The notes beneath the pieces were generated by a model. That model was not told where the DNA came from. It ran no database searches and worked only from the letters and a program-made list of their open reading frames with translations. The position numbers and the translations under genes are program-made. Below, in pieces: positions 39,208 to 47,039 of a DNA stretch of 47,039 nt. Numbering within the stretch: position 1 is the first letter of the stretch; the number at the start of each line of letters is the position of its first letter. This DNA comes from Streptomycetaceae bacterium (GTDB lineage Bacteria > Actinomycetota > Actinomycetes > Nanopelagicales > Nanopelagicaceae): positions 1 through 47,039 of the forward strand of contig JAIYBJ010000026.1 in the NCBI GenBank assembly GCA_027488575.1. Direction: 5' to 3'.

Positions 39208-40227
39208 ATGAAAACTGCAGTGATAGGTGCCAGCGGATATGCCGGCGGCGAGTTATTGCGCCTGCTATCTATTCATCCGCATCTTCAAGTTACTCAAGTT
39301 AGTGCGCATAGTAATGCTGGGGAGTTAATTACTTCTGTTCATCCACAATTAACAACACATCAAAATGAGAAGTTTCTCGAACTTCAAGCTTTGAATTTTG
39401 AAGAGATTGATGTTGCATTCATCGCACTACCTCATGGTCAATCTGCAGCGATAGTCAATAAATTTAAGAGCCAAACGAAGATTGTCGATCTCGGTGCTGA
39501 TTTCAGATTGGCTGATTCAAGCCAGTGGTCAAAGTATTACGAAGGCGCACATGCAGGCTCTTGGACATATGGCTTGCCTGAAATTCCGGGATCCCGAGAT
39601 GCGATCACTCAAGCTACTCGTGTGGCGAACCCTGGTTGTTATGCCACATCAATTATTACAGGCGTCCTACCTGCACTAAATGTAATCGATTCATCGGACA
39701 TAGTCGTTGTTGCGGCTTCAGGAACTACAGGGGCTGGACGTAGCGCAAAAATCAATCTAATTGCTAGTGAAGTTATGGGTTCATTAACTTCCTATAAATT
39801 TGGGGGAGTTCATCAGCACACTCCAGAAGTTGAACAAGCTTTGGCATTAGCGGGCGGCAAAGATGTAAAGATTTCTTTCACACCAATCTTGGCGCCTATG
39901 CCACGTGGAATCCTTTCGACGATTACCGCGCGTCTATCGGAGAACCTAAGTACGCAAGAAGTTCACGCTCTGTATACATCGTTCTATAAGACGGACTATT
40001 TTGTAGATGTGTTGCCATACGGGCAAATGCCTAAGACTGGTTCATTAACTGGTTCAAATAAAATTCAGATGCAGGTTGCAGTTGATTCTCATACACAGCG
40101 GCTAGTTGTTAGTGTTGCAATTGATAACTTGGGTAAAGGCGCAGCCAGCCAAGCAATTCAGAATGCAAATTTAATGTGTGGTTTTCACGAAGGTGCGGGT
40201 TTATCTACCGATGGTTTGGGCACATGA
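39208..40227 (+). CDS. argC: N-acetyl-gamma-glutamyl-phosphate reductase
   Basis: 339 residues, NADPH-dependent third step of ornithine synthesis. Rossmann motif GASGYAGGELLRLL (7-20) and the catalytic Cys in VANPGCYATS are present, with the dimerisation domain after about 150. First gene of the arginine operon; the start is set by the promoter 6 nt upstream. Overlaps argJ as ATGA. Confidence 0.97.
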   Translation: MKTAVIGASGYAGGELLRLLSIHPHLQVTQVSAHSNAGELITSVHPQLTTHQNEKFLELQALNFEEIDVAFIALPHGQSAAIVNKFKSQTKIVDLGADFRLADSSQWSKYYEGAHAGSWTYGLPEIPGSRDAITQATRVANPGCYATSIITGVLPALNVIDSSDIVVVAASGTTGAGRSAKINLIASEVMGSLTSYKFGGVHQHTPEVEQALALAGGKDVKISFTPILAPMPRGILSTITARLSENLSTQEVHALYTSFYKTDYFVDVLPYGQMPKTGSLTGSNKIQMQVAVDSHTQRLVVSVAIDNLGKGAASQAIQNANLMCGFHEGAGLSTDGLGT

Positions 40228-41366
40228 AATTACCTCAGGGATTCATAGGTGCCGCAACTGCTGCAGGACTAAAAAGTTCTGGAGCTTCTGATCTAACTCT
40301 GATCGTAAATCAAGGCCCGTTGAACTGGGCATCAGCTGTATTTACCACTAATCAAGTAATTGCAGCTCCTGTCATGTGGAGCAAAGAAGTTATAAAAGGT
40401 TCAACCGTTCATGCAGTAGTTCTCAATTCTGGTGGAGCAAATGCTTGTACTGGGACACAAGGATTTCAAGACACACACAAGACCGCAGAACATGCAGCTT
40501 CACTGTTGCAACAATCGTCATCAGAGATATTTGTTTGTTCTACAGGGATGATTGGTGAGTTCTTGCCGATGGAAAAAATTCTAAGTGGTTTAGATATTGT
40601 GGCGGCCAAACTAGTTAATGATTCATTATCAGATTGTGCGCGAGCAATAATGACGACTGATTCGATTCCCAAGATTTCAACAGTAAGTGTTTCTGGTGTT
40701 CAGATGAGTGGAATTGCTAAAGGCGCCGGAATGCTCGCTCCAGCTCTTGCCACAATGTTGTGCGTCATTATGACTGATGCTGTGGTTCCCCTAAATGCGA
40801 ACAACCTCTTTGAAAATATTGTGGAAAAAACGTTCAATCGAATTGATTCTGACGGCTGCACCTCTACAAATGACACAATCTTGTTGATGTCATCCGGAGC
40901 TAGCCAAGTTCAATTAACCGAAGTGGAATTTGCATCGATGCTTCAAGAAGTGTGCACGTCTTTAGCCGCTCAGTTAATCGCCGATGCAGAAGGCTCAACA
41001 AAGACAATTCATGTAAATGTTCGGAACGCGAAAAACGAACAAGATGCCGTAAATGTAGCGCGAGCTTGTGCGCGTAACAATCTTTTAAAGGCTGCAATAT
41101 TTGGAGGCGATCCCAATTGGGGTCGTGTATTGGCAGCCGTAGGCACAGCAGATGCCTTCATGAATCCATTGACGATAGATGTTTCTTTAAATGGCGTTGC
41201 GGTGTGTGTTTCAAGTGCGCCGGCAGCAGATAAGAATCTAGTTTCATTTGAAGAAAGATTGGTCGAAATCGATATCAACTTAAATGTTGGCGAGCACTCA
41301 GCAACAGTTATGACAAATGATTTATCCCATGCATACGTACATGAGAATTCCGCGTACTCCACATGA
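40224..41366 (+). CDS. argJ: Bifunctional ornithine acetyltransferase/N-acetylglutamate synthase
   Basis: 380 residues from the ATG at 40224, which overlaps the argC stop (ATGA); the open frame extends further back to 40176 but that part lies in argC. The self-cleavage site is IAKGAGMLAPALATML with Thr177 as nucleophile, splitting it into alpha and beta chains. Recycles the acetyl group from acetylornithine to glutamate; whether it also makes acetylglutamate from acetyl-CoA is not readable from sequence. No separate argA seen here. Confidence 0.95.
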   Translation: MKLPQGFIGAATAAGLKSSGASDLTLIVNQGPLNWASAVFTTNQVIAAPVMWSKEVIKGSTVHAVVLNSGGANACTGTQGFQDTHKTAEHAASLLQQSSSEIFVCSTGMIGEFLPMEKILSGLDIVAAKLVNDSLSDCARAIMTTDSIPKISTVSVSGVQMSGIAKGAGMLAPALATMLCVIMTDAVVPLNANNLFENIVEKTFNRIDSDGCTSTNDTILLMSSGASQVQLTEVEFASMLQEVCTSLAAQLIADAEGSTKTIHVNVRNAKNEQDAVNVARACARNNLLKAAIFGGDPNWGRVLAAVGTADAFMNPLTIDVSLNGVAVCVSSAPAADKNLVSFEERLVEIDINLNVGEHSATVMTNDLSHAYVHENSAYST

Positions 41367-42124
41367 TGATTGTAAAATTCGGGGGACATGCCATGAAGGA
41401 TTCACATGGTTTATTTGCCAAATCCATCAAGTCAGCTATATCCAATGGAGACAAAGTAATCGTCGTCCATGGAGGAGGTCCTCAGATTAATTCTGAGTTA
41501 ACAAGCCTGCACATTGAAAGTACTTTTGTAAATGGTTTTCGATTCACCACCGATCAAATATTTGCTGTTGTCGACAGAGTATTAACTAATGTTGTTGGGC
41601 CTGAGGTTGCATCCAGTTTAAGTTCACACGGAGTTCAGGCGCAGTCAATATCGGCTAAGGAATCAGGTATTTTGTTTGCCGAAGCGATAGATGGTTTGGG
41701 GAGAGTAGGGAAAGTTTCAAGAGTTGATAAGAAGGCCATAGATGATCTTTTGTCTCGTGGAGTTGTGCCCGTGATTGCACCCATTGCTACTGATGTTTTA
41801 GGCGGCGGTGGACTAAATATAAATGCAGATTTGGCTGCTGCTGCAATTTCTTCAGCTTATCCAGATTCGACTTTGATCATCATGACTGACGTTGCGGGTA
41901 TTTACCGCAACTGGCCAGATCAATCCTCGCTGATAGAAAAAATTTCAGCTAAAGATTTAGAGATATTGAAGTCTTCCTTTTCCGATGGAATGTTGCCAAA
42001 AGTTGAAGCGGTTTTAGAGGCCATTGCAGCAGGAGCTCAATCAGTGCGAATTATTGATGGAACAAGTGAGTCAAGTTTTGACCAAGCCTTAATTGGCGTC
42101 GGTGGAACATTGGTGCACGCATGA
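41363..42124 (+). CDS. argB: Acetylglutamate kinase
   Basis: 253 residues, amino-acid kinase fold. KFGGHAM (5-11), VVHGGGPQIN, and the NINADLAAAAIS segment with the acetylglutamate-binding Asn are conserved. It lacks the N-terminal helix (about 30-40 residues) typical of the arginine-inhibited hexameric enzymes of actinobacteria, so feedback by arginine may be weak or absent; that is inference from length. ATGA overlap with argJ and with argD. Confidence 0.95.
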   Translation: MMIVKFGGHAMKDSHGLFAKSIKSAISNGDKVIVVHGGGPQINSELTSLHIESTFVNGFRFTTDQIFAVVDRVLTNVVGPEVASSLSSHGVQAQSISAKESGILFAEAIDGLGRVGKVSRVDKKAIDDLLSRGVVPVIAPIATDVLGGGGLNINADLAAAAISSAYPDSTLIIMTDVAGIYRNWPDQSSLIEKISAKDLEILKSSFSDGMLPKVEAVLEAIAAGAQSVRIIDGTSESSFDQALIGVGGTLVHA

Positions 42125-43290
42125 GAAACAAAGATTTCGCAGATTTGTGGACCAAGAATTTGATGGCCAATTATGCAACGCCTTCAATTACTTTGGTTAA
42201 AGGTAAAGGTTCAGTTGTTTTCGATGCAGATGGAAATAGGTACATTGATATGTTAGGCGGAATCGCCACAAACATCCTTGGCCATTCCCATCCTGTAGTT
42301 GTTTCAGCGGTGTCCCGCCAGATCAAAATACTTTCGCATGTCAGTAATTTCTATGCGCATCCCAACGTTATCGAATTAGCCCAAACTCTGATTCGTTTAA
42401 CTGGCAATAAGGATTCTCGAGTTTTCTTTGCTCAATCTGGCGCTGAAGTAAATGAAGCTGCCATCAAGCTATCTAGAAAAACTGGTCGCACTCGAATAGT
42501 TGCAACAACTAGCTCTTTTCATGGGCGAACAACGGGTTCACTCTCATTAACTGGACAAAGTTCAAAGAGAACGCCTTTTCTGCCATTACTAAAAAATGTT
42601 AAGCACATTCCATTTGGGGATATCAAGAAGGCTAAAAAGGCCATTAACTCTAAAACGGCAATGTTTATTGTTGAACCCATCATGGGCGAAGCTGGTGTGA
42701 TAGTTCCTCCTGCAGATTATTTAAAGGAAGTACGTAAATATTGCACAGCCCACGGTGCACTTTTGGTAATTGATGCAGTACAAACCGGAATAGGCCGTAC
42801 TGGTCAGTGGTTTGGATATGAATATTCTGGAATTCAACCAGATGTAATCACGGTAGCCAAAGGTTTGGGAGCTGGCCTTCCGCTAGCGGCAATGATTGCC
42901 GTTGGTAAGTCCTCTCAATTATTTGCACCCGGAGATCACGGTTCAACCTTTGGAGGAAATCCAGTAACTACGGCAGCGTCGGTTGCAGCGATTAAGTGGA
43001 TTGAAAAGAACAAGATCCTCGCAAAGTGCAAAGCCGACTTCAGATACATTCACTCATCCCTTAAAACAGTGCAGGGTGTACGCGAAGTTCGTGGTGCTGG
43101 TCTATTGATTGGAATAGCTTTGGAAAAAGATATTTCATCATCAATTGCAATTCAACTTCAAGAACGAGGCATTCTTGTTAACGCGGCCAATCCCAACACA
43201 ATTCGAATTGCTCCTGCATTAACAATTTCGAAGAAAGAGCTCGCTAAGTTTGTAGAAGTTTTTAAGGAGGTAATGAGAGATGTCAATTAA
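42121..43290 (+). CDS. argD: Acetylornithine aminotransferase
   Basis: 389 residues, PLP-dependent class III aminotransferase making N-acetylornithine. SGAEVNEAAIKLSR, FHGRTTGSLS, the DAVQTGIGRTG motif and the PLP lysine Lys247 in TVAKGLGAG are clear. Starts with ATGA overlap on argB. argF usually follows in actinobacterial clusters; here argR begins within the last 11 nt. Confidence 0.95.
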   Translation: MRNKDFADLWTKNLMANYATPSITLVKGKGSVVFDADGNRYIDMLGGIATNILGHSHPVVVSAVSRQIKILSHVSNFYAHPNVIELAQTLIRLTGNKDSRVFFAQSGAEVNEAAIKLSRKTGRTRIVATTSSFHGRTTGSLSLTGQSSKRTPFLPLLKNVKHIPFGDIKKAKKAINSKTAMFIVEPIMGEAGVIVPPADYLKEVRKYCTAHGALLVIDAVQTGIGRTGQWFGYEYSGIQPDVITVAKGLGAGLPLAAMIAVGKSSQLFAPGDHGSTFGGNPVTTAASVAAIKWIEKNKILAKCKADFRYIHSSLKTVQGVREVRGAGLLIGIALEKDISSSIAIQLQERGILVNAANPNTIRIAPALTISKKELAKFVEVFKEVMRDVN

Positions 43291-43780
43291 TTCACAGAAT
43301 GCTTCAGCAAGACGAGCCAAAGCTATTGCACTAATTCAGGCTGGATTGATTCATTCTCAATCAGATCTAGTTGATCAACTTAACAAGAGTGGATATCGCG
43401 TGACCCAGACAACTGCTAGTCGAGATTTGGAAGAGATCGGCGCTGTACGAGGTCGCAACGTTGAAGGTGAATCGATATATCAAATTCGTGAATCTTCCGA
43501 TGATGCGTTAACTAGGGTCAACCCCGTGCCATCAAAGTTGATTCTTTCGGTAGATCACAGTGCCAACCTTGCTGTGGTGCACACACCTCCTGGGGCGGCT
43601 CAATTTGTTGCAAGTTCTTTGGATCACGCCAATTTAACGGGTGTCATTGGAACCCTTGCTGGTGATGACACGATTATCCTTGTGTCCAAGAAAGCAACCG
43701 GCGGTGCTGGTTTGGCTAAAGAGTTAATTGCATTTGCGAATGCAAAAAACTCTCGCATCCATAAAGCAGGGAGAAAGTAA
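43280..43780 (+). CDS. argR: Arginine repressor ArgR
   Basis: 166 residues. The N-terminal winged helix (about 10-75) carries SQSDLVDQLNKSGYRVTQTTASRDLEEIGAV, and the C-terminal oligomerisation and arginine-binding domain has GTLAGDDTIILVS with the paired Asp. Represses arginine genes when arginine is high. A strong Shine-Dalgarno AAGGAGG (43264-43270) inside argD sets the start. The operators at 39154-39187 are its likely target. Confidence 0.96.
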   Translation: MSINSQNASARRAKAIALIQAGLIHSQSDLVDQLNKSGYRVTQTTASRDLEEIGAVRGRNVEGESIYQIRESSDDALTRVNPVPSKLILSVDHSANLAVVHTPPGAAQFVASSLDHANLTGVIGTLAGDDTIILVSKKATGGAGLAKELIAFANAKNSRIHKAGRK

Positions 43781-45208
43781 ATGGCTCTATGGGGCGCACG
43801 CTTTTCACGCAAACCTACTGACGCTGTTTTTGCGCTATCGCAAAGCGTTTCCTTCGATTGGCGTTTAGCACCATATGATCTGCGATCATCACTTGCTCAT
43901 CTGTCTGTGTTGGAGAAAGCATCCTTGTTATCAAAGGATGATGCCGCAAAAATTAGGACTGCACTGAAAGAACTCTTAACTGAAGTAGCTTCCGGTAAGT
44001 TTGCACCAAGTTCACACGATGAAGATGTCCATAGTGCTCTCGAAAGAGGTTTAACAGAGAAGCTCGGGTCACTCGGTGGTTCGCTGCGTGCGGGTCGATC
44101 AAGAAATGATCAAGTAACAACAGATCTGCGGTTATTTGCAATTGATCACATGCTTGGGTTAGCTCAGATGCTTATTGAGTTAAATGAAGTCATTCTTAAA
44201 AAAGCGGCCGAATACGTAGATGACGCAGCGCCTGGATTTACTCATATTCAACACGCTCAACCTGTCTCCTTTGGACACGAGATTGCCAAGCATGCTCATG
44301 CTTTCGCAAGAGATGTTGATCGAATCCAAGATTGGCTGCAACGAACATCTGTTAATTCACTTGGCGCTGGCGCATTATCTGGTTCTTCTTTACAGCTTGA
44401 CCCCGAATTCGTAGCTAAAAATTTGGGCTTCGTTAAAAGCTTTGAAAACAGCATCGATGCGGTAAGCGATAGAGACTACGTAGCAGAAGCACTATTTATA
44501 ACTTCACTTATTGGCGTCCATCTCTCTCGAATTGGCGAAGAGTGGACCCTGCTTGGTTCTACGGAATTCTCGTGGGCAAAGATTGCAGATGAATACTCCA
44601 CAGGTTCCTCGATAATGCCGCAAAAGAAAAATCCTGACATGGCCGAATTAGCTCGTGGAAAAGCTGGACGACTTATTGGTAATTTGGTTTCGGTTTTAAC
44701 GATGTTAAAGGGTCTTCCATTTGCCTATAACCGCGATTTACAAGAGGACAAAGAACCGCTGTTCGACAGTTTAGATACTTTGGCTTTAGTGATTCCGGCT
44801 GTCTCAGGAATGATCGCAACTACTAATTTTGATCGCGAAAAAATGAAGTTATCGGCGCCAACGGGATTTTCTCTAGCAACTGAAATTGCAGATTACTTAG
44901 TTCGAAAAAATGTTCCTTTTGCCCAGGCGCATGAAGCAGCGGGTGCGTGCGTGGCACTATGCGAGAAGTTATCGTGCGAACTGCACGAGTTAAGTGATGA
45001 TCAGTTTGCGGGGATTCACTCAACCCTTGATCCGAAGATCCGCGAAGTTCTAGCGGTTCAGGGGGCTATAGCTTCCAGAACAACGGCTGGAGGAACCGCT
45101 CCTTCTCAAGTGAGCAACCAAATAAGTAATGCTCTGGCGAAAACCTCGGATTCACGCAGAGAAATTGCCAACAAAATCAAAGCGTTTTCCGAGATGATGA
45201 GTGCATGA
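43781..45208 (+). CDS. argH: Argininosuccinate lyase
   Basis: 475 residues of the fumarase/aspartase superfamily; splits argininosuccinate into arginine and fumarate. SRNDQV, THIQHAQPVSFGHE and the signature GSSIMPQKKNPD are intact. Its ATG follows the argR stop with no gap. argG, normally just before argH, is absent here. Overlaps tyrS by ATGA. Confidence 0.97.
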   Translation: MALWGARFSRKPTDAVFALSQSVSFDWRLAPYDLRSSLAHLSVLEKASLLSKDDAAKIRTALKELLTEVASGKFAPSSHDEDVHSALERGLTEKLGSLGGSLRAGRSRNDQVTTDLRLFAIDHMLGLAQMLIELNEVILKKAAEYVDDAAPGFTHIQHAQPVSFGHEIAKHAHAFARDVDRIQDWLQRTSVNSLGAGALSGSSLQLDPEFVAKNLGFVKSFENSIDAVSDRDYVAEALFITSLIGVHLSRIGEEWTLLGSTEFSWAKIADEYSTGSSIMPQKKNPDMAELARGKAGRLIGNLVSVLTMLKGLPFAYNRDLQEDKEPLFDSLDTLALVIPAVSGMIATTNFDREKMKLSAPTGFSLATEIADYLVRKNVPFAQAHEAAGACVALCEKLSCELHELSDDQFAGIHSTLDPKIREVLAVQGAIASRTTAGGTAPSQVSNQISNALAKTSDSRREIANKIKAFSEMMSA

Positions 45209-46470
45209 ATCTCCTAGAAGATCTTCGCTGGCGAGGATTGCTATCACAGTCAACGGATGAAGCAGCACTTCAGGAGTCCCTGAAAAAACCAATTACCCTT
45301 TATATCGGTTTTGATCCAACTGCTCCTTCATTGCACGTTGGAAACTTAGTTGTTTTGCTCGTTCTGCGTCGATTCCAATTAGCGGGCCACAATCCAATTG
45401 CTTTAGTTGGTGGAGCCACTGGTTTAGTTGGTGATCCGTCGGGACGCAATGAAGAACGTACTTTGAATAGTGGCGATACTGTTGCTGAGTGGGTATCGAA
45501 GATTCGAACACAAGTTTCTTCGTTCCTAGATTTTGAAAAAGGTCCAAATAAAGCTCAAGTAGTTAACAACCTTGATTGGACTTCGCCTCTATCTGCAATC
45601 GAGTTTTTGCGCGATATAGGAAAGCATTTTTCTGTTAATCAAATGTTGGCTAAGGACGCAGTTTCTTCTCGTCTTGAATCTGGTGGAATTTCCTATACAG
45701 AGTTTTCATACCAAGTACTTCAATCATTGGATTTTCTAGAGTTGTTCCGCCGATACGGATGTACTCTGCAACTAGGCGGTTCGGATCAGTGGGGAAACAT
45801 CGTCGCCGGTCTGGATTTGATTCGTCGAGTAGAAGGTGGCAGCGGGCACGCGCTAACAATTCCATTGCTAACTAAAGCTGATGGGTCGAAGTTCGGAAAA
45901 ACTGCAAGTGGAAGTATTTGGTTAGACGCTTCAATGACTTCGCCTTATGCATTCTTTCAATATTGGTTGAATACCGATGACAAAGACGTCATTAAATTCT
46001 TAAAGGTTTTTTCATTTAAATCCCATGATGAAATTATTGAACTTGAAAAGTCACACGACACTAATCCGGGATTGCGAGAAGCACATCGCGCATTGGCAAG
46101 AGAACTTACTTCACTTGTACATTCGCCAGAAATTTCTGACCGCGTTGAAGAAGCAGCGAAGGCTCTATTTGGACAAGGTGATCTAGCGACTCTGGATGAA
46201 CAAACTCTTTCAGGAGCGCTTTCTGAATTGCCTCGCGTTACGGTGAAATCTGGAGAAGAGATTCCTTCGTGGGTGGACTTGTTAGCTGCCACAGGTGTGG
46301 TTGATTCGAAATCAGCAGCTCGCCGAATAGTTAAAGAAGGGGGTGCCTATTTGAATAACGCGAAGGTTGAGGCCGAAGACTTCCGTCTTCAAAAAACTGA
46401 CTTTTTATGCGGAAAATACGCCCTTTTGCGTAAAGGAAAGCGCGATTTGGCTGCGGTGGAGTTAATCTAG
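45205..46470 (+). CDS. tyrS: Tyrosyl-tRNA synthetase
   Basis: 421 residues, bacterial class I enzyme. The HIGH motif appears as HVGN (44-47) in PSLHVGNLV and the KMSKS motif as KFGKT near 230; YTEFSYQVLQSLD and QLGGSDQWGNI form the tyrosine pocket. A C-terminal S4 RNA-binding domain (from about 355; KSAARRIVKEGGAYLN) is present. ATGA overlap with argH; last protein gene before the rRNA operon. Confidence 0.97.
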   Translation: MNLLEDLRWRGLLSQSTDEAALQESLKKPITLYIGFDPTAPSLHVGNLVVLLVLRRFQLAGHNPIALVGGATGLVGDPSGRNEERTLNSGDTVAEWVSKIRTQVSSFLDFEKGPNKAQVVNNLDWTSPLSAIEFLRDIGKHFSVNQMLAKDAVSSRLESGGISYTEFSYQVLQSLDFLELFRRYGCTLQLGGSDQWGNIVAGLDLIRRVEGGSGHALTIPLLTKADGSKFGKTASGSIWLDASMTSPYAFFQYWLNTDDKDVIKFLKVFSFKSHDEIIELEKSHDTNPGLREAHRALARELTSLVHSPEISDRVEEAAKALFGQGDLATLDEQTLSGALSELPRVTVKSGEEIPSWVDLLAATGVVDSKSAARRIVKEGGAYLNNAKVEAEDFRLQKTDFLCGKYALLRKGKRDLAAVELI

Positions 46471-46521
46471 ATTTCGCTAAAAAGCTCTAAAACGCACGCG
46501 GGGATGGGTTTTAGCCCTAAT

Positions 46522-46550
46522 TTGACCCCCAAGCCCGGCGCCTCTATAGT
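46522..46550 (+). promoter_or_regulatory. rRNA operon promoter
   Basis: TTGACC (46522-46527), 17-nt spacer, TATAGT (46545-46550): near-consensus for the housekeeping sigma factor and the best promoter in the window. A start near 46557 would give a leader of about 370 nt before mature 16S rRNA. Confidence 0.75.
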
Positions 46551-46807
46551 TTCCCTCCTGCTGTGAAACGGACGATTTAGGCCGAACAGCTGATCCCCAC
46601 ACCTAGATGGCAAATGGCCGGTTTGACCGGCTCTCTGCCCATGCACTAGGTTTGGTGGTCTGCCCTGAAAATAGGAAGAAATTCCTGGAAGCAGTGCGCA
46701 TCCGTACCTTGAGAACTCAACAGCGTGCCATAAGTCAATGCCAGAAGATGGCTTATTTAGTTATGCAAATTTATTTTGCCTAATTAGTAACGTCATTTTC
46801 TAAATAA

Positions 46808-46857
46808 ATACTTCAATGAAGTATGCGCCAATCACTACTTTTAGCGATTGGCAATAC
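46808..46857 (+). promoter_or_regulatory. Pre-16S leader hairpins
   Basis: ATACTTC-AAT-GAAGTAT (46808-46824) is a perfect 7-bp stem. GCCAATC (46827-46833) pairs with GATTGGC (46846-46852), and GTAT (46821-46824) may extend this stem with ATAC (46854-46857), competing with the first hairpin. They lie 70-120 nt before the mature 5' end and may guide 30S assembly or RNase III processing. Confidence 0.4.
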
Positions 46858-46927
46858 TCGTTGATTTCCTTTGGTAAAGACATAAATAAACGACAGTTTG
46901 TTTGGTCTGTACGCCAAGATAAAACTT

Positions 46928-47039
46928 TCTATGGAGAGTTTGATCCTGGCTCAGGACGAACGCTGGCGGCGTGCTTAACACATGCAAGTCGAGCGATGAA
47001 ACTACTTCGGTAGTGAATTAGCGGCGAACGGGTGAGGAA
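46928..47039 (+). rRNA. rrs: 16S ribosomal RNA, 5' part (truncated by window end)
   Basis: The conserved AGAGTTTGATCCTGGCTCAG block starts at 46935, equal to E. coli position 8, placing the mature 5' end near 46928. It continues with GACGAACGCTGGCGGCGTGC and the V1 helix ACTAC-TTCG-GTAGT (47001-47014). Only about 112 nt are in the window. The final bases read GGGTGAGGAA where most bacteria have GGGTGAGTAA. Confidence 0.97.

Larger units (their letters stand above)
46471..46927 (+). other. tyrS-16S intergenic: rRNA promoter and leader, no gene
   Basis: 457 nt without a protein gene. Contents in order: an AU-rich inverted repeat CTAAAAC/GTTTTAG (46487-46493, 46508-46514); the rRNA promoter; a hairpin GGCCGGT-TTG-ACCGGCT (46616-46632, the outermost pair G-U); the palindrome TTGAGAACTCAA (46709-46720), part of a leader motif conserved before actinobacterial rRNAs; an AT-rich stretch (46751-46815); and two adjoining hairpins (46808-46824, 46827-46852). 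Confidence 0.7.

Noticed and set aside
40176-40223. Upstream start for ArgJ inside argC
   Set aside because: The extension is argC sequence in another frame; ATG at 40224 has the ATGA overlap typical of this operon.
46776-46806. A second rRNA promoter (TTGCCT ... TAAATA)
   Set aside because: The spacer would be 19 nt and the region is simply AT-rich; not convincing.
46816-47013. Open frame running from the rRNA leader into 16S
   Set aside because: It overlaps the 16S rRNA and leader hairpins; the translation has no domain.

Overview
The window reads as core chromosome of a low-GC member of the Actinomycetota (the base composition looks mid-40s %GC by eye; I did not compute it). Four things support this: RbpA and WhiA are present; rapZ-yvcK-whiA-gap-pgk-tpiA-secG is contiguous; a sufR-B-D-Rieske-C-S-U-T operon lies divergent from ctaA; and the 16S rRNA 5' end carries the actinobacterial GACGAACGCTGG start. 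Tight gene packing, many 1-4 nt stop/start overlaps and missing pathway genes at expected positions point to a streamlined genome. The freshwater acI lineage (Nanopelagicales) is my best guess, from general knowledge and not from any search.

Layout. 1-3037: a hotdog thioesterase divergent from polA. 3057-5086: rpsA and coaE. 5111-14801: nucleotide excision repair uvrB-uvrA-uvrC running into rapZ-yvcK-whiA. 14858-18589: lower glycolysis gap-pgk-tpiA, then secG and rbpA. 18586-24143 (minus strand): ctaA-tkt-tal-pgi. 24226-32442: SufR regulator and the whole SUF Fe-S assembly operon, ending in an ABC exporter. 32401-33386 (minus): a DUF3099 membrane protein and SURF1. 33500-39160: infC leader, infC-rpmI-rplT, an rRNA/tRNA 2'-O-methyltransferase, pheS-pheT. 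39154-45208: ArgR operators and argCJBD-argR-argH. 45205-46470: tyrS. 46522-47039: rRNA promoter, leader and the first ~112 nt of 16S rRNA, cut by the window end.

Genes that work together. UvrA/B/C form one repair pathway. Gap/Pgk/TpiA with Pgi/Tal/Tkt cover glycolysis and the non-oxidative pentose phosphate branch, but zwf, opcA and pgl are not where actinobacteria usually keep them. SufBCD is the scaffold, SufS/SufU the sulfur donor, SufT and the Rieske protein are accessory, and SufR probably represses through a palindrome on its own start codon. CtaA and SURF1 serve cytochrome oxidase maturation. ArgC/J/B/D make ornithine by the acetyl cycle; ArgH finishes arginine, but argF and argG are absent from the cluster.

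Regulatory signals are the most interesting content: a repeated TANNNT-N6/7-start-codon geometry implying leaderless mRNAs; an AUC start for infC behind a structured leader with an anti-Shine-Dalgarno; tandem ARG boxes before argC; a SufR-type operator; and a near-consensus rRNA promoter. I saw no mobile element, CRISPR array, prophage, tRNA gene or clearly undescribed protein system.
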